Shown: positions 18,070 to 27,027 of the stretch, piece after piece | How the letters are laid out: every line of letters begins with the position of its first letter | How positions within the stretch are numbered: the stretch's first letter is position 1 | Assembly (NCBI RefSeq): GCF_045055655.1 | Contig: NZ_JBANFI010000001.1 | Coordinates: forward strand, 124,001-188,000 | Reading direction: 5' to 3' | DNA from: Marinospirillum alkalitolerans | GTDB taxonomy: Bacteria > Pseudomonadota > Gammaproteobacteria > Pseudomonadales > Halomonadaceae | Length of the DNA: 64,000 nt | Made by a program: the position numbers and the translations under genes | Notes under the pieces: generated by a model | The model's input: only the letters and a program-made list of their open reading frames with translations | Databases searched by the model: none | What the model was told of the DNA's origin: nothing

Positions 18070-18095
18070 AGCCTGCATCTTGCAGGCTTTTTTTT
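18070..18095 (+). terminator. Rho-independent terminator after the small membrane protein gene
   Basis: Perfect 8-bp stem AGCCTGCA/TGCAGGCT with loop TCT, directly followed by a T-run. It separates the small gene from the downstream sigma-54 activator gene. Confidence 0.9.
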
Positions 18096-18115
18096 CGCCA
18101 CTCGATCGGCTTTAA

Positions 18116-18129
18116 TGACATTTTTGACA
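18116..18129 (-). promoter_or_regulatory. Second TGTCA-N4-TGTCA site, in front of the sigma-54 activator gene
   Basis: TGACATTTTTGACA on the plus strand, which on the minus strand reads TGTCA-AAAA-TGTCA, the same half-sites and 9-bp period as at 17767-17780. It ends 13 bp before the ATG of the activator, so it may serve autoregulation or act as a downstream enhancer for the sigma-54 promoter. Confidence 0.5.
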
Positions 18130-18142
18130 GCAGGATGTCCCG

Positions 18143-19444
18143 ATGAGTTTGACTGCCCACCTTCCCGCGCTGCTAGAGGCTTTGAATGCCCCTGCGGCGA
18201 TTCTTTCCAGCGACTATCGTTTACTGGCCACCAATCAGGCCTATCAGCGGCTGTATGGTGATGGCAAGCCATTGAGCGGTCGTCATTGTTATGAAGTATC
18301 TCACGGCTATCAACAGCCTTGTGATCAGGCCGGAGAAGCCTGTCCACTGAAGCTGTGCCGAGAAACGGGTCGCCAACAGCGCTTGTTGCATCAGCATCAA
18401 ACGGCCACGGGTGAAGAGCATGTCGATATCGAGATGAGCCCACTGTATGATGGAAATGGTCAGCTCATTGGTTATCTAGAGCGCCTTCATCAAGTGCGTG
18501 AGGCTCATCCGCAAGCTCAAGCTCAGGGGCTTATTGGTCAGTCTCCAGCTTTTAATCAGATGCTGAGTTGGGTGAGGCGCGCGGCACCTAGTGAGATCAG
18601 TGTGCTGTTGCTGGGTGAGACGGGGACGGGTAAAGAGCTGGTCGCGCGGGCTTTGCATCAAGGCAGTCCACGCGCCAGTCAGCCCTTTGTGACCGTTGAA
18701 TGTTCTGGCCTGCCGGAAACCCTGTTTGAAAGTGAGCTGTTTGGCCATGAAAAGGGAGCTTTTACCGGAGCGCTAGGGCGTAAAGAGGGGTTAGTGGCCG
18801 CCGCGCACGGTGGTACGCTGTTTCTGGATGAGATAGGCGAGATCCCTCTATCGCAACAGGTGAAATTGCTCCGCCTGATTGAAACCAAAACCTACCGTAG
18901 TCTGGGTGGTATCACAGCGCAATATGCTGATTTTCGTTTGATTTGTGCAACGCATCGAGATTTGGCGGCGCAGGTGCGCGCCGGAGCCTTTCGAGCTGAT
19001 CTTTACTATCGCATTGCCGCCTTCCCGATTGAGCTGCCCAGCTTGGCCGAACGGCGCGAAGATCTGCCGCTACTGATCCAAGCCTTGCTACAGCGCCTAC
19101 CCAACGGCAAGCAGGCACAATTGAGCGCGGCGGCTTTGGCGGCTCTGGCTGACTATGCGTTTCCTGGCAATATTCGCGAACTGCGCAATCTGCTTGAAAG
19201 AGCGCTTTTGCTCGCCGATGGTGGTGAGATCGATCTTCCGCATCTGCCCTTGGACCTCCAGCGAGGCTGCACAGATAAAGCGCAGCCCCTTTTACCTCAC
19301 CAGCCTGTGCCTTTAAAAGAACTCGAGGCCCATTACCTGGCACGTCTTGTCAAGCAGACGTCCTTGGATCGCGCGGCATTAGCGCAAGCGCTCGGCATCA
19401 GTGAACGCACCTTGTACCGTAAGCTCAAGGGATTGAAGCTTTAG
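18143..19444 (+). CDS. Sigma-54-dependent transcriptional activator with cysteine-rich PAS domain
   Basis: 433 aa. N-terminal PAS-like sensor (residues ~8-120), central AAA+ domain with Walker A GETGTGKE (~158-165), GAFTGA (205-210) that contacts sigma-54, Walker B GGTLFLDEIGE (D229/E230), and a C-terminal Fis-type helix-turn-helix (ALAQALGISERTLYRKLKGL). There is no receiver domain, so control is by a bound ligand or redox state. The PAS carries H48-C49, H54, C60, C67 and C72 (GRHCYEVSH, QPCDQ, ACPLKLC), a possible metal, Fe-S or thiol switch. The upstream small gene with a sigma-54 promoter is its likely target. Ribosome site AGGA 8 nt before the ATG. Confidence 0.92.
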   Translation: MSLTAHLPALLEALNAPAAILSSDYRLLATNQAYQRLYGDGKPLSGRHCYEVSHGYQQPCDQAGEACPLKLCRETGRQQRLLHQHQTATGEEHVDIEMSPLYDGNGQLIGYLERLHQVREAHPQAQAQGLIGQSPAFNQMLSWVRRAAPSEISVLLLGETGTGKELVARALHQGSPRASQPFVTVECSGLPETLFESELFGHEKGAFTGALGRKEGLVAAAHGGTLFLDEIGEIPLSQQVKLLRLIETKTYRSLGGITAQYADFRLICATHRDLAAQVRAGAFRADLYYRIAAFPIELPSLAERREDLPLLIQALLQRLPNGKQAQLSAAALAALADYAFPGNIRELRNLLERALLLADGGEIDLPHLPLDLQRGCTDKAQPLLPHQPVPLKELEAHYLARLVKQTSLDRAALAQALGISERTLYRKLKGLKL

Positions 19445-19561
19445 CCACTTTTTATCCCTTTTTCTCAAGCGGCTTAGATCGAGCGGTTTATCTTGCCTTT
19501 GTTCGGCTTCTTCCATAGTATTTAGCTAGAATGTAATTCTATATCACTTAAGGAGAGTGGA

Positions 19562-20032
19562 ATGAACCTGAAAAAAGCCCTATTGCCCCTCGTACTTGCT
19601 GCGGCCGTGGCCCTGCCTTTGCAAGCCTCTGCAATGACCCACAGTATCAGTACGGATTTGGTGCGTCTGGTTGATAACAATATGGACAACGGCATGTTTA
19701 ACCTCTATTGGCAGGGGTCATTAAGTCGTAATACGGCGATACGTGCAGGCTATTCTACTGGAGACGACCTGAGCATTGTCGATGTGACCTTTAAGGGCTA
19801 TATCGATCGTTATCATCAAGGCGCTTTTTATGAGGCTGGCTTGACTTGGTGGGATGGTGATCGAGATGATGATATTGGCTTTATGGCTGCACTCGGTTAC
19901 GAACGCACTCTCGCACCTCACTTTGTACTCGGCGGATCGGTACAAGTGGTCGCAGGGATCAGTGAGGAAGTTGCACAAAGAGCCGAAACACCCTTCTTTC
20001 TGCCTAGCCTCTACATCCTGTTTGCTTTCTAA
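19562..20032 (+). CDS. Small outer-membrane beta-barrel protein (hypothetical)
   Basis: 156 aa with a clear signal peptide (KKALLPLVLAAAVALPLQASA, cleavage after ASA). The mature chain has alternating strands and ends LPSLYILFAF with terminal phenylalanine, as in OmpA/OmpX-like eight-strand barrels. Good ribosome site AAGGAG before the ATG. No family recognised; acidic stretches (WWDGDRDDDIG) probably form an external loop. Its stop overlaps the stop of the converging receiver gene by 4 bp. A TTTT-ended hairpin (20040-20069) follows. Confidence 0.7.
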   Translation: MNLKKALLPLVLAAAVALPLQASAMTHSISTDLVRLVDNNMDNGMFNLYWQGSLSRNTAIRAGYSTGDDLSIVDVTFKGYIDRYHQGAFYEAGLTWWDGDRDDDIGFMAALGYERTLAPHFVLGGSVQVVAGISEEVAQRAETPFFLPSLYILFAF

Positions 20033-20436
20033 GAAGTTGGCGCCACTCTCTCTGGTGACTGGCGCTTTTGATAAGCCTTCAAGATTGCGCTTTTTAACTG
20101 CAAGCCAGTAAAGGGCTTGAGCAGATAGCCATCGGCTCCAGTTCTAATGGCTTGCTGAACTTCGCTGGCCTGGCTCACTGCGGTCACCATAATCACGATG
20201 GTGCTGGCGCGGATGGTTTTAATGCTGGCCAGCGCATCTAATCCGCTGACTTCGGGCATATTAATGTCCAGGCAGACAATATCAGGCTGATACTGTTTGA
20301 CCTTTTCAATGGCTGATCTCCCGTGGCTAGCTTGCCCGATGACCTGATAGCCTTGATCCTTGAGCAGTTCACTCAATAGCTCGCAGACCATAGGCTCATC
20401 ATCAACAACCAGAACACGTAAGTCTTCCGTTTTCAC
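20029..20436 (-). CDS. Stand-alone response regulator receiver protein
   Basis: 135-aa single REC domain: acidic pair DDEP near the start, phospho-acceptor aspartate in VCLDINMPEVSG, threonine in MVTAV and lysine in LLKPF, so all catalytic residues are present. No output domain, so it works by protein contact, CheY-like. Twelve bases after the EAL protein's stop on the same strand, so the two are one operon and the receiver may be part of a c-di-GMP or chemotaxis switch. Position relative to three chemoreceptors supports, but does not prove, a motility role. Confidence 0.88.
   Translation of the reverse strand: MKTEDLRVLVVDDEPMVCELLSELLKDQGYQVIGQASHGRSAIEKVKQYQPDIVCLDINMPEVSGLDALASIKTIRASTIVIMVTAVSQASEVQQAIRTGADGYLLKPFTGLQLKSAILKAYQKRQSPERVAPTS
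20040..20069 (+). terminator. Possible rho-independent terminator after the barrel gene
   Basis: GCGCCA (20040-20045) pairs with TGGCGC (20060-20065), large loop, then TTTT. It lies inside the last codons of the converging receiver gene. Confidence 0.4.
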
Positions 20437-20448
20437 ACACAGGCTCCA

Positions 20449-22704
20449 TTAAAAAGAAGAGGATGGGGGCGATTCAGCTTCAGCAAAGAGTTGGGCTAAA
20501 GGCACAGGGCGACCGATGCCAAACCCCTGGGCATGTTGGACCCCTAGCTTTCTGAGCCATGCCAGCGTTTCTTCGCCTTCGACAAATTCCGCAATGGTTT
20601 GCAGCCCCAAGGCCTGAGCCACAGCGCAGGTTCCCTTCACCATTGCCTGATCAACCTCACTTTGAGCAAGATGGCGAATAAAAGTGCCATCGATTTTCAA
20701 ATAGTCAAATTGAAAGGACTTGAGATAGTCGAAGGTTGCTAATCCAGTCCCAAAATCATCCAAAGCCACACTGGCACCCAAGGCGCGCAGGGCCTGAATC
20801 TGCTGAGCGGCATCTTCAGTACGATGAATACGTTCACTCTCGGTGACTTCAAAGCTGATTTTAGAGGCTGGCACTTGAGTGCGCGCCAAGAGCGTGCGGA
20901 TAAAGGGTACCAGCTCTAGATCAGAGAGCGAAGCACCGGAGAGATTAATAGAGCATTTATGCGTTCTGGCCAGCCAATCAGGATGCTCAGCCAGATGTTC
21001 TAGGCTATGGCTAATCACCCAGCGATCGATTTCCTGCATATAACCAAAGCGCTCGGCAGCAGGTAAGAACTCGATCGGTGACAGCAGCTCGCCAGCAGGA
21101 GAAACCATGCGCAGCAGGATTTCATAGCTGAGCCCCCTGCTCTGTCCGCTGAGATCCTGAATGGGCTGTGCAAAGAGACGGAGTCGATTTTCAGGCAGTG
21201 CCTGTTTAAGTGCTTCAAACCGACGGTTCAATATCTGGCGCTCTTGCATCAGCTCTTGGCTGGATAAGGCGATCAGTAGGCGTCGGTTGCGCTGGCGTGC
21301 TTCTAATGTGGCTTGATGACAGGCTGCCAAGTAGCCAGCGGGTGTCTCGATCTGTCCATCCAAAGGCAGGGCCCCGAGTGCAATACGAATGCGTGTGGAA
21401 TGCTGCTCGCTGATATAGGTCTGATCATTCAGTTGATCATACAGAGGATCGAGTGCTGCCTTGAGCGACACGCTCTCCTCAGCTTGGACTAACAGTAGAT
21501 AGCGCCCTTGTGCCAAGCGAAACTGCTGCATATCGGCGCGTCGCCATTGGCGCAGTTGGCTGGCGAGTTGGCGTTCGAGTTCATGGGCTCCCTCAAAGCC
21601 CATCTGATCGGCCAGCTCTTCAAAATCGAGGAGATCGATATCCACCAGCCATGTCGAGTGAGGTTGAGAGAGGATCAAGCGATTCAGTGCCTGGATGAGT
21701 TCGCGCTCGTTACCGAGGCCGGTCAGATAATCCTCACGCGCTTGACGGCGAAAGGAACGTAGCAGCTGATTACGCTCAATGTTGACGGCTGCAATCAGCT
21801 GAGCCATGACAACCATACCCGCCACTTGGGTCAGCATTCTGATCAAGCCTTGAATATTCTCGATCTGAGTCACCCCGCCCCAGCCACGCAGTGCAAAAGC
21901 AACAAAAAGTGCCACAAAAACAGGCAGCACGAGAGCAAGGGTCTCGCTGCGTGCCACCATGACGAGCCAGCAGAGCAGTGGGAAAAAACTATAGGCGAGG
22001 GCGGTGGCATAAAGCCGCTGTCCTTGACTTTCCAGTAAAAGGGTCGTCACCGCTGCCAAGAGGGACACTGCGAGCCAGGTTAACAGTTGAGGCTGGCGAA
22101 GATCGGCCATGACTCGCCCAATAAAGCGCCTTTGGCTCATCAGGATGAGCAAAGCAAGTGGGGTGAAAAGAATCAGACCAAGGGCTTCAAAGCCCCAATA
22201 AAGCAGCCAAATATCATACCAGGCAAAGTGTTGAGCTGTGGGCTGCGTGAGCCAGAAGCCAAGAGCACCACCGGCTGAGACTAGTCCACTGCCGAGCAGA
22301 GCGCCCCGAAAATACAGCCTGAGTACCAGTCGACGTGTGAAGTGCCGCAGTTCTTGGGCATCGATATCACGGATCCAGTAGGCAGCAAGCCAGGAGCCCA
22401 GTGCCATGCTGCCACTGAAGAGCAGTGCAAACAGCCACGGCGCCTGCTGCCAGAATAACGACCAGATGAGTAAGGCGGGCAAGCAGGTATAGAGCACGCG
22501 TGAGCCGTAGACCAGTAGCGCTCCCAAAAGCAGGCCAGCAGGCGGCCAGATGACAGAAAAAGCCTGTTCTGGCAGCGTAAAAAAGCGCGAGACTTCGGCA
22601 CTGAAGACCAGTAAAGCGGCCAGCACAACCAGCTTGAAGGGTGTTGCCTCGCGCAGAGGTGCGAGTGCCATCTGAGCAGGGCGATGTGTCAGCGTCTTCA
22701 GCAT
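20449..22704 (-). CDS. MASE1 - degenerate GGDEF - EAL protein, c-di-GMP phosphodiesterase (predicted)
   Basis: 751 aa. N-terminal eight-helix MASE1 sensor (with FSVIWPPAGLLLGALL), then a GGDEF-like domain (DYLTGLGNERELI start) whose signature loop is replaced by RLAQGRYLLL, so no cyclase activity is expected. The C-terminal EAL domain keeps the metal and catalytic residues: YEILLRM (EIL in place of EAL), SINLSG, FEVTESE, ALDDFGTG, LKIDG, IAEFVE and QGFGIGRP. The GGDEF remnant may bind GTP to regulate the phosphodiesterase, as in other such proteins. Cotranscribed with the receiver protein downstream. Inner membrane. Confidence 0.9.
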   Translation of the reverse strand: MLKTLTHRPAQMALAPLREATPFKLVVLAALLVFSAEVSRFFTLPEQAFSVIWPPAGLLLGALLVYGSRVLYTCLPALLIWSLFWQQAPWLFALLFSGSMALGSWLAAYWIRDIDAQELRHFTRRLVLRLYFRGALLGSGLVSAGGALGFWLTQPTAQHFAWYDIWLLYWGFEALGLILFTPLALLILMSQRRFIGRVMADLRQPQLLTWLAVSLLAAVTTLLLESQGQRLYATALAYSFFPLLCWLVMVARSETLALVLPVFVALFVAFALRGWGGVTQIENIQGLIRMLTQVAGMVVMAQLIAAVNIERNQLLRSFRRQAREDYLTGLGNERELIQALNRLILSQPHSTWLVDIDLLDFEELADQMGFEGAHELERQLASQLRQWRRADMQQFRLAQGRYLLLVQAEESVSLKAALDPLYDQLNDQTYISEQHSTRIRIALGALPLDGQIETPAGYLAACHQATLEARQRNRRLLIALSSQELMQERQILNRRFEALKQALPENRLRLFAQPIQDLSGQSRGLSYEILLRMVSPAGELLSPIEFLPAAERFGYMQEIDRWVISHSLEHLAEHPDWLARTHKCSINLSGASLSDLELVPFIRTLLARTQVPASKISFEVTESERIHRTEDAAQQIQALRALGASVALDDFGTGLATFDYLKSFQFDYLKIDGTFIRHLAQSEVDQAMVKGTCAVAQALGLQTIAEFVEGEETLAWLRKLGVQHAQGFGIGRPVPLAQLFAEAESPPSSSF

Positions 22705-22769
22705 AGGGCAGGTTTCCTCTCCGTGGAGGTCGATTGACAGGGGATGTCAGGCTTCAGCTGAATTTCAAC

Positions 22770-22815
22770 ATAAAAAGCAGCGCATCTCACGTTTTATCCG
22801 CGCGAGATAGGCTGC
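22770..22815 (-). terminator. Probable terminator of the second chemoreceptor gene
   Basis: On the minus strand, AAGCAGC...GCTGCTT with an inner ATCTC...GAGAT stem, followed by TTTTTATG. Loop is long, so strength is uncertain. Confidence 0.5.
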
Positions 22816-22838
22816 TTGTTGGAGAGATGTCGCCAGCG

Positions 22839-24764
22839 CTAGACTTTAAAACGCTTCACTAGATTCTGGAGCTGCTGTGCAACTTGATTCAGTTCAGCGC
22901 CGCTGCTGGCAACATCAGATGCGGCTAAGCCAGTCGCGCCACTGAGTTCGACGATACGCTCTAAATTACGGTTCAGCTCATCCACTGTCGCGCTTTGTTG
23001 TTCGGTTGCTGAGGCGATCTGAATATTCATACCTTCAATATTGTTGATCGCGTCAGTGATCGACGCGAGCGCATCGCCAGCAGCCTGTGCATCATCTGCT
23101 GTCTTTGCTGAGCGCTCGTTGCTGGAGCGCATAGCATTCACGGCGACTGTAATTCGGTTGCGTAGCTGATCTACCGTAGCCTGGATCTGCTCTGTGGATT
23201 CATGTGTGCGTGCCGCGAGGGTGCGTACTTCATCAGCTACCACGGCAAAACCTCGGCCCGCTTCCCCAGCGCGTGCGGCTTCAATCGCGGCATTCAGTGC
23301 CAGTAGATTGGTTTGCTCAGCAATCGCTCGAATCACGTCCATGACTTGGCCTATCTGCTCCCCCGACTCTTGGAGTTTTTCAACTTCAGCCGCTGTTTCG
23401 GTGATGATGGCGGCTTGTTGCTGAATAGAGCTCACCACAGTTTGAACACGAGTGGATCCTGTTGTTGTTTCTTCGCCACCTTGCTGTGCGGCTAAAGAGG
23501 CATCCTGAGCATGACGGGCGACCTCTTCAACCGTGGCGACCAGTTCATTCATGGCCGCGGCAATCTGATCGACCTCACCTTGTTGATGCTGCATGTCATG
23601 GCCCATGCTCTGACTGGCGGCCTCTACCTTTTCTGCATTCAGCGTCAATTCGTGTGCGGTATGGGTGATATCACTGACTAGTTGACGAATACTGGCGATA
23701 AACTGGTTAAAGGCATCGGCCAGCTGACCTAACTCATCACGACTGGTGACAGGCAGTTGTTGTGTTAAATCAGCATCACCTTCGGCAATATCCTTCATCC
23801 GCGCAACCATGCGTTGGATAGGTTTCACCTGCTGCTGAGCCACCAGAGCAATGACCAGCATCAGGATGAGTAGTACGGCCAGAATCACCAACACGATTTT
23901 GGTCAGTAAGGCTCGTGTGGTCGCGGTAAAGGTGTCACTGGGTACTGAGACACCAATGCTCCAGTTGGGTGTTTGTGGAATGGGGTGCCAGATCATGGTC
24001 ATCGGCTCGCCTTGCAGATTCAGGATACTGCCCATGCCAGATTCACCGCGAATCATACGTCGGCCATGCGCATCCAGTCCTTGATAACCTTGACGGTCTG
24101 CATCGGTGACATTGATTTGCATCCGCGCGGCCGGTGTTGGATGGGCCACCAACATGCCGCTGCCATCAACGACCCAGCCGTAGCTGCCTTGGCCCATCGC
24201 TAGGCTGCCAACAATATTGGAGAGCTCCTCCATCGAAAGAGAAATCCCCATCATGCCGATGCGCTCACCTTGAGCATTGCGCACCACTTCGGCAATCACC
24301 GCCACCGGCTGCTGTGTGGCGAGAGAAATAATCGGGTTGGTGAGCACGCGATCATAACGGCCACGAACCACGATATCTTGAAAATATTCGCGGCTCGCGA
24401 TGCTGGCATAGTGGCCATTATGAATCACCGCATCACCTTGGCGATTCGCAAAAAACAGGGATTCAACTGCGGCATCACCAGCCTGTTGATGAGCGAGCCA
24501 GGATTCGATTTCGTTTAGGCTAGAAGCCTGCTGTAGCTCCTGAGCTGAGGCCAGTGCTCTGAGCCACATACGATAACCCTCAACCCAACGTCCTACCTCG
24601 GCCCCTCGTGCTTCAACTTGGCGGCGACTGCCATCTTCAATCATCTGTGGCACGCTGCTATTGAGTTGCTGCGTCACTAATGTACCCAGCAATAAAAATC
24701 CGATAAGAAGCGGAAGTAAAATTGTGAGCAAGAGGCGTTGTTTCATGGAGAGCTGTGCAAGCAT
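22839..24764 (-). CDS. Methyl-accepting chemotaxis protein with dCache sensor
   Basis: 641 aa from the ATG at 24764 (MLAQLSMKQRLLL), which has AGGAG 8 nt upstream; an 11-codon longer frame exists. Membrane segment 1 right after the start, periplasmic dCache-type sensor (~40-290, with YASIASREYFQDI and NWSIGVSVP), membrane segment 2 (KIVLVILAVLLILMLVIALV), HAMP, and the signalling hairpin with EQTNLLALNAAIEAARAGE and GRGFAVVADEVRTLA. The dCache motif around REYF is that of small-molecule (often amino acid) sensors, ligand not predictable here. Divergent from another chemoreceptor gene. Confidence 0.93.
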   Translation of the reverse strand: MLAQLSMKQRLLLTILLPLLIGFLLLGTLVTQQLNSSVPQMIEDGSRRQVEARGAEVGRWVEGYRMWLRALASAQELQQASSLNEIESWLAHQQAGDAAVESLFFANRQGDAVIHNGHYASIASREYFQDIVVRGRYDRVLTNPIISLATQQPVAVIAEVVRNAQGERIGMMGISLSMEELSNIVGSLAMGQGSYGWVVDGSGMLVAHPTPAARMQINVTDADRQGYQGLDAHGRRMIRGESGMGSILNLQGEPMTMIWHPIPQTPNWSIGVSVPSDTFTATTRALLTKIVLVILAVLLILMLVIALVAQQQVKPIQRMVARMKDIAEGDADLTQQLPVTSRDELGQLADAFNQFIASIRQLVSDITHTAHELTLNAEKVEAASQSMGHDMQHQQGEVDQIAAAMNELVATVEEVARHAQDASLAAQQGGEETTTGSTRVQTVVSSIQQQAAIITETAAEVEKLQESGEQIGQVMDVIRAIAEQTNLLALNAAIEAARAGEAGRGFAVVADEVRTLAARTHESTEQIQATVDQLRNRITVAVNAMRSSNERSAKTADDAQAAGDALASITDAINNIEGMNIQIASATEQQSATVDELNRNLERIVELSGATGLAASDVASSGAELNQVAQQLQNLVKRFKV

Positions 24765-25001
24765 GGGGCGGGCTCCTAAATAAAAGGGGATCATCATTAT
24801 TGCGCCTTTATATTAGCATGCTGCAAATACGAAAATCGATGGATTCTTACCTCTAGGTCTAGTTAGTCAGACTTTAGTCGTGAGCAGGGGAAAAGTCTCT
24901 GTGTTCTCTTTTGTGACTGGCATAATAACCCTTGTCATAAAAAGGTCATTTTATTCGAGGGTGATCTTTAAACGTTCGTAAGCTTCGATGATTGGAAAAG
25001 G

Positions 25002-26912
25002 ATGACAGGAATGTGGATCGCTAGCTTGAGTGTCAGTCGTAAATTAATGCTGATTTTCTTTGTTTTGCTTTTTGCTGTGAGCGCCTCCTTAGGTGCGCTT
25101 GCGATTTGGCAATCAACGAAAGCCGTTCATGAGCAGGTCGAGCAGGGGCTGGTGAATATTGCCCACAATGCCGCTGAGGTAGTGCAAAGTCGCATGCAGA
25201 TGCATCTGGCCAGTGTCAGTGAGTTAGCACGCCACCCAGATCTGCTCACCTTGTCTGATGCCAGTTTGCACGAGTTAACTCAGGCTACACAGCGCTTGGG
25301 GTATCTGGGTATGGGATGGGTGACGCCACAGGGTGTAGCGCATTATCCAGAAGGCAATACGGCGGATTTAGCCAGCCGTGACTATATTCAGCGCGCGCTG
25401 GCAGGTGAGGCCAATGTCTCGGATGTGATCATCAGTCGCGTCATTAATAAGCCGGTCATTATGCTGGCTGCCCCGATTCGTGATGCGTCCACACAGCGTG
25501 TGCAGGGGGTGTTGATCGCGCGTCTGGATGCCACTTTTCTCAGCCAGCTCACAGAAGATCTGGGCTTTGGTACGCAAGGCAGTGCGGTGATGGTGAATGC
25601 CCGTGGTCAGGTGATTGCCAGCCCAAGGCCTCAAGAAGTGCTGGAGCAAATGAATTTAATGGATGATCCAAACCCTGCGCGTGCGGCAGCGCTGGATACT
25701 TTATTTCGTACGCCAGATCAGCTTGTCGAAGTGCCTTCCACTGCTGGTTTGAGTCTGGCCAGCAGCCTCACGATTCCCGGAACCAGTTGGAAACTGGCGA
25801 TCACGGCACAAGCAGATGAGGCTTTTGAGCGCCTCCATGGGCTGAAAACGCTCTTTATTCTGGTCTCGATGGCTGCCTGGGCGCTGAGTTTGCTGCTCGC
25901 CTGGTGGTTTAGCCGTGCTTGGGTCATCCGGCCTTTGCAGCATATTCAGGCGATTGCACATCAGATCGAAACCAGCGGTAATCTCACTTTACGGACGCAG
26001 GTGCAAGGTCAAGATGAGCTGGCCGCAACAGGCACAGCACTCAATGATATGGTGGCCCGTTTTCAACAGCTGATTTCACGCCAAAGCCAGTCCACTCATG
26101 AGCTGCTGGCTGCTGCCGAGCACTTGGATCAAACCAGCAGCCTGTTATTAACAGCGAGTGATCAGCAGGCTGAACATACTAATCAGGTGGCGGTGGCTCT
26201 AGAGCAAATGAGTACAGCCATTCGCGAGGTGGCGCAAAATACCTTGCGTGCTTCGGACAAAGCCGGTGCCGCAGCAGAAGAGGCCCAGTTTGGGCAGCAA
26301 CAAATGCAACAAAGTCAGCAGGTGGTCTTTGGGCTGGATGATCATATTCAACAGGCGGCGCAATTGGTTGAGCAGCTCAATAGCAATACCACAGAGGTCG
26401 ATCAGATCCTCACGATGATTAGTGAGATTGCAGAGCAAACCAATTTGCTGGCCTTGAATGCCGCAATTGAGGCCGCGCGTGCTGGAGATCATGGTCGAGG
26501 TTTTGCTGTGGTCGCTGATGAGGTGCGAACGCTCGCCAGTCGCTCGCACACGGCCGCAGCGAGTATTCATGACAAGATGCAGGCTTTTCGGACCGAAGCT
26601 GAGCAAGCCTTGCTTTCAATGCGCTCCTGCACCGATTTTGCGCAGCAAAATAGCCAAGGGGCAGAGCAGATGGGGCAGCTTCTAGCACAATCTGCTGCGC
26701 ATACCGGAGAAATTTTGAGTCTGAATCAACAGATCGCGAGTGCAACAGAGCAGCAAACGCTGGTTGTTGATCAGCTAGGTTACACGGTCCAGGATTTGAG
26801 CTTGGGGATAGATCAAGTCACCCATAAGGCGCGAGAAACAGCACAGGCCTCAGATGCTTTGAAAAAGCTGGCTGCAAGCCTGCGTCAAGACAGCCAAAGG
26901 TTTCATGTCTAA
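25002..26912 (+). CDS. Methyl-accepting chemotaxis protein with dCache sensor
   Basis: 636 aa. Short cytoplasmic start, membrane segment 1 (LMLIFFVLLFAVSASLGALAI), periplasmic sensor with SRDYIQRALAGEANVSD and TSWKLAITAQ, membrane segment 2 (LKTLFILVSMAAWALSLLLA), HAMP, signalling domain with EQTNLLALNAAIEAARAGD and GRGFAVVADEVRTLA. The ATG at 25011 (MWIASLSV) has slightly better ribosome spacing (AAAAGGA) and may be the true start. Third receptor in 14 kb; sensor domains differ, so they are not recent copies. Confidence 0.93.
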   Translation: MTGMWIASLSVSRKLMLIFFVLLFAVSASLGALAIWQSTKAVHEQVEQGLVNIAHNAAEVVQSRMQMHLASVSELARHPDLLTLSDASLHELTQATQRLGYLGMGWVTPQGVAHYPEGNTADLASRDYIQRALAGEANVSDVIISRVINKPVIMLAAPIRDASTQRVQGVLIARLDATFLSQLTEDLGFGTQGSAVMVNARGQVIASPRPQEVLEQMNLMDDPNPARAAALDTLFRTPDQLVEVPSTAGLSLASSLTIPGTSWKLAITAQADEAFERLHGLKTLFILVSMAAWALSLLLAWWFSRAWVIRPLQHIQAIAHQIETSGNLTLRTQVQGQDELAATGTALNDMVARFQQLISRQSQSTHELLAAAEHLDQTSSLLLTASDQQAEHTNQVAVALEQMSTAIREVAQNTLRASDKAGAAAEEAQFGQQQMQQSQQVVFGLDDHIQQAAQLVEQLNSNTTEVDQILTMISEIAEQTNLLALNAAIEAARAGDHGRGFAVVADEVRTLASRSHTAAASIHDKMQAFRTEAEQALLSMRSCTDFAQQNSQGAEQMGQLLAQSAAHTGEILSLNQQIASATEQQTLVVDQLGYTVQDLSLGIDQVTHKARETAQASDALKKLAASLRQDSQRFHV

Positions 26913-26915
26913 ACA

Positions 26916-26940
26916 TCCCCATGAGTAGACTCAGGGGCTT
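26916..26940 (+). terminator. Possible terminator after the third chemoreceptor gene
   Basis: CCCC-A-TGAGT / ACTCA-GGGG hairpin with AG loop, followed by a poor U-run (CTTCTTG), directly after the stop codon. Confidence 0.4.
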
Positions 26941-27027
26941 CTTGTGCCATTCAGGTGAGGCAGGCGAAGAGTGTTCGGCTTGGCAACAGACCGCTCAATA
27001 GGGTGGCCCGCAGTGACTTAATGCAGG

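Noticed and set aside
24950..25001. Sigma-54 or sigma-28 promoter before the third chemoreceptor (TGGCATAATAACCCTTGTC, TAAACGTTCG...TCGAT)
   Set aside because: GG to GC spacing does not fit sigma-54, and the sigma-28 boxes are 3-4 bp too close.
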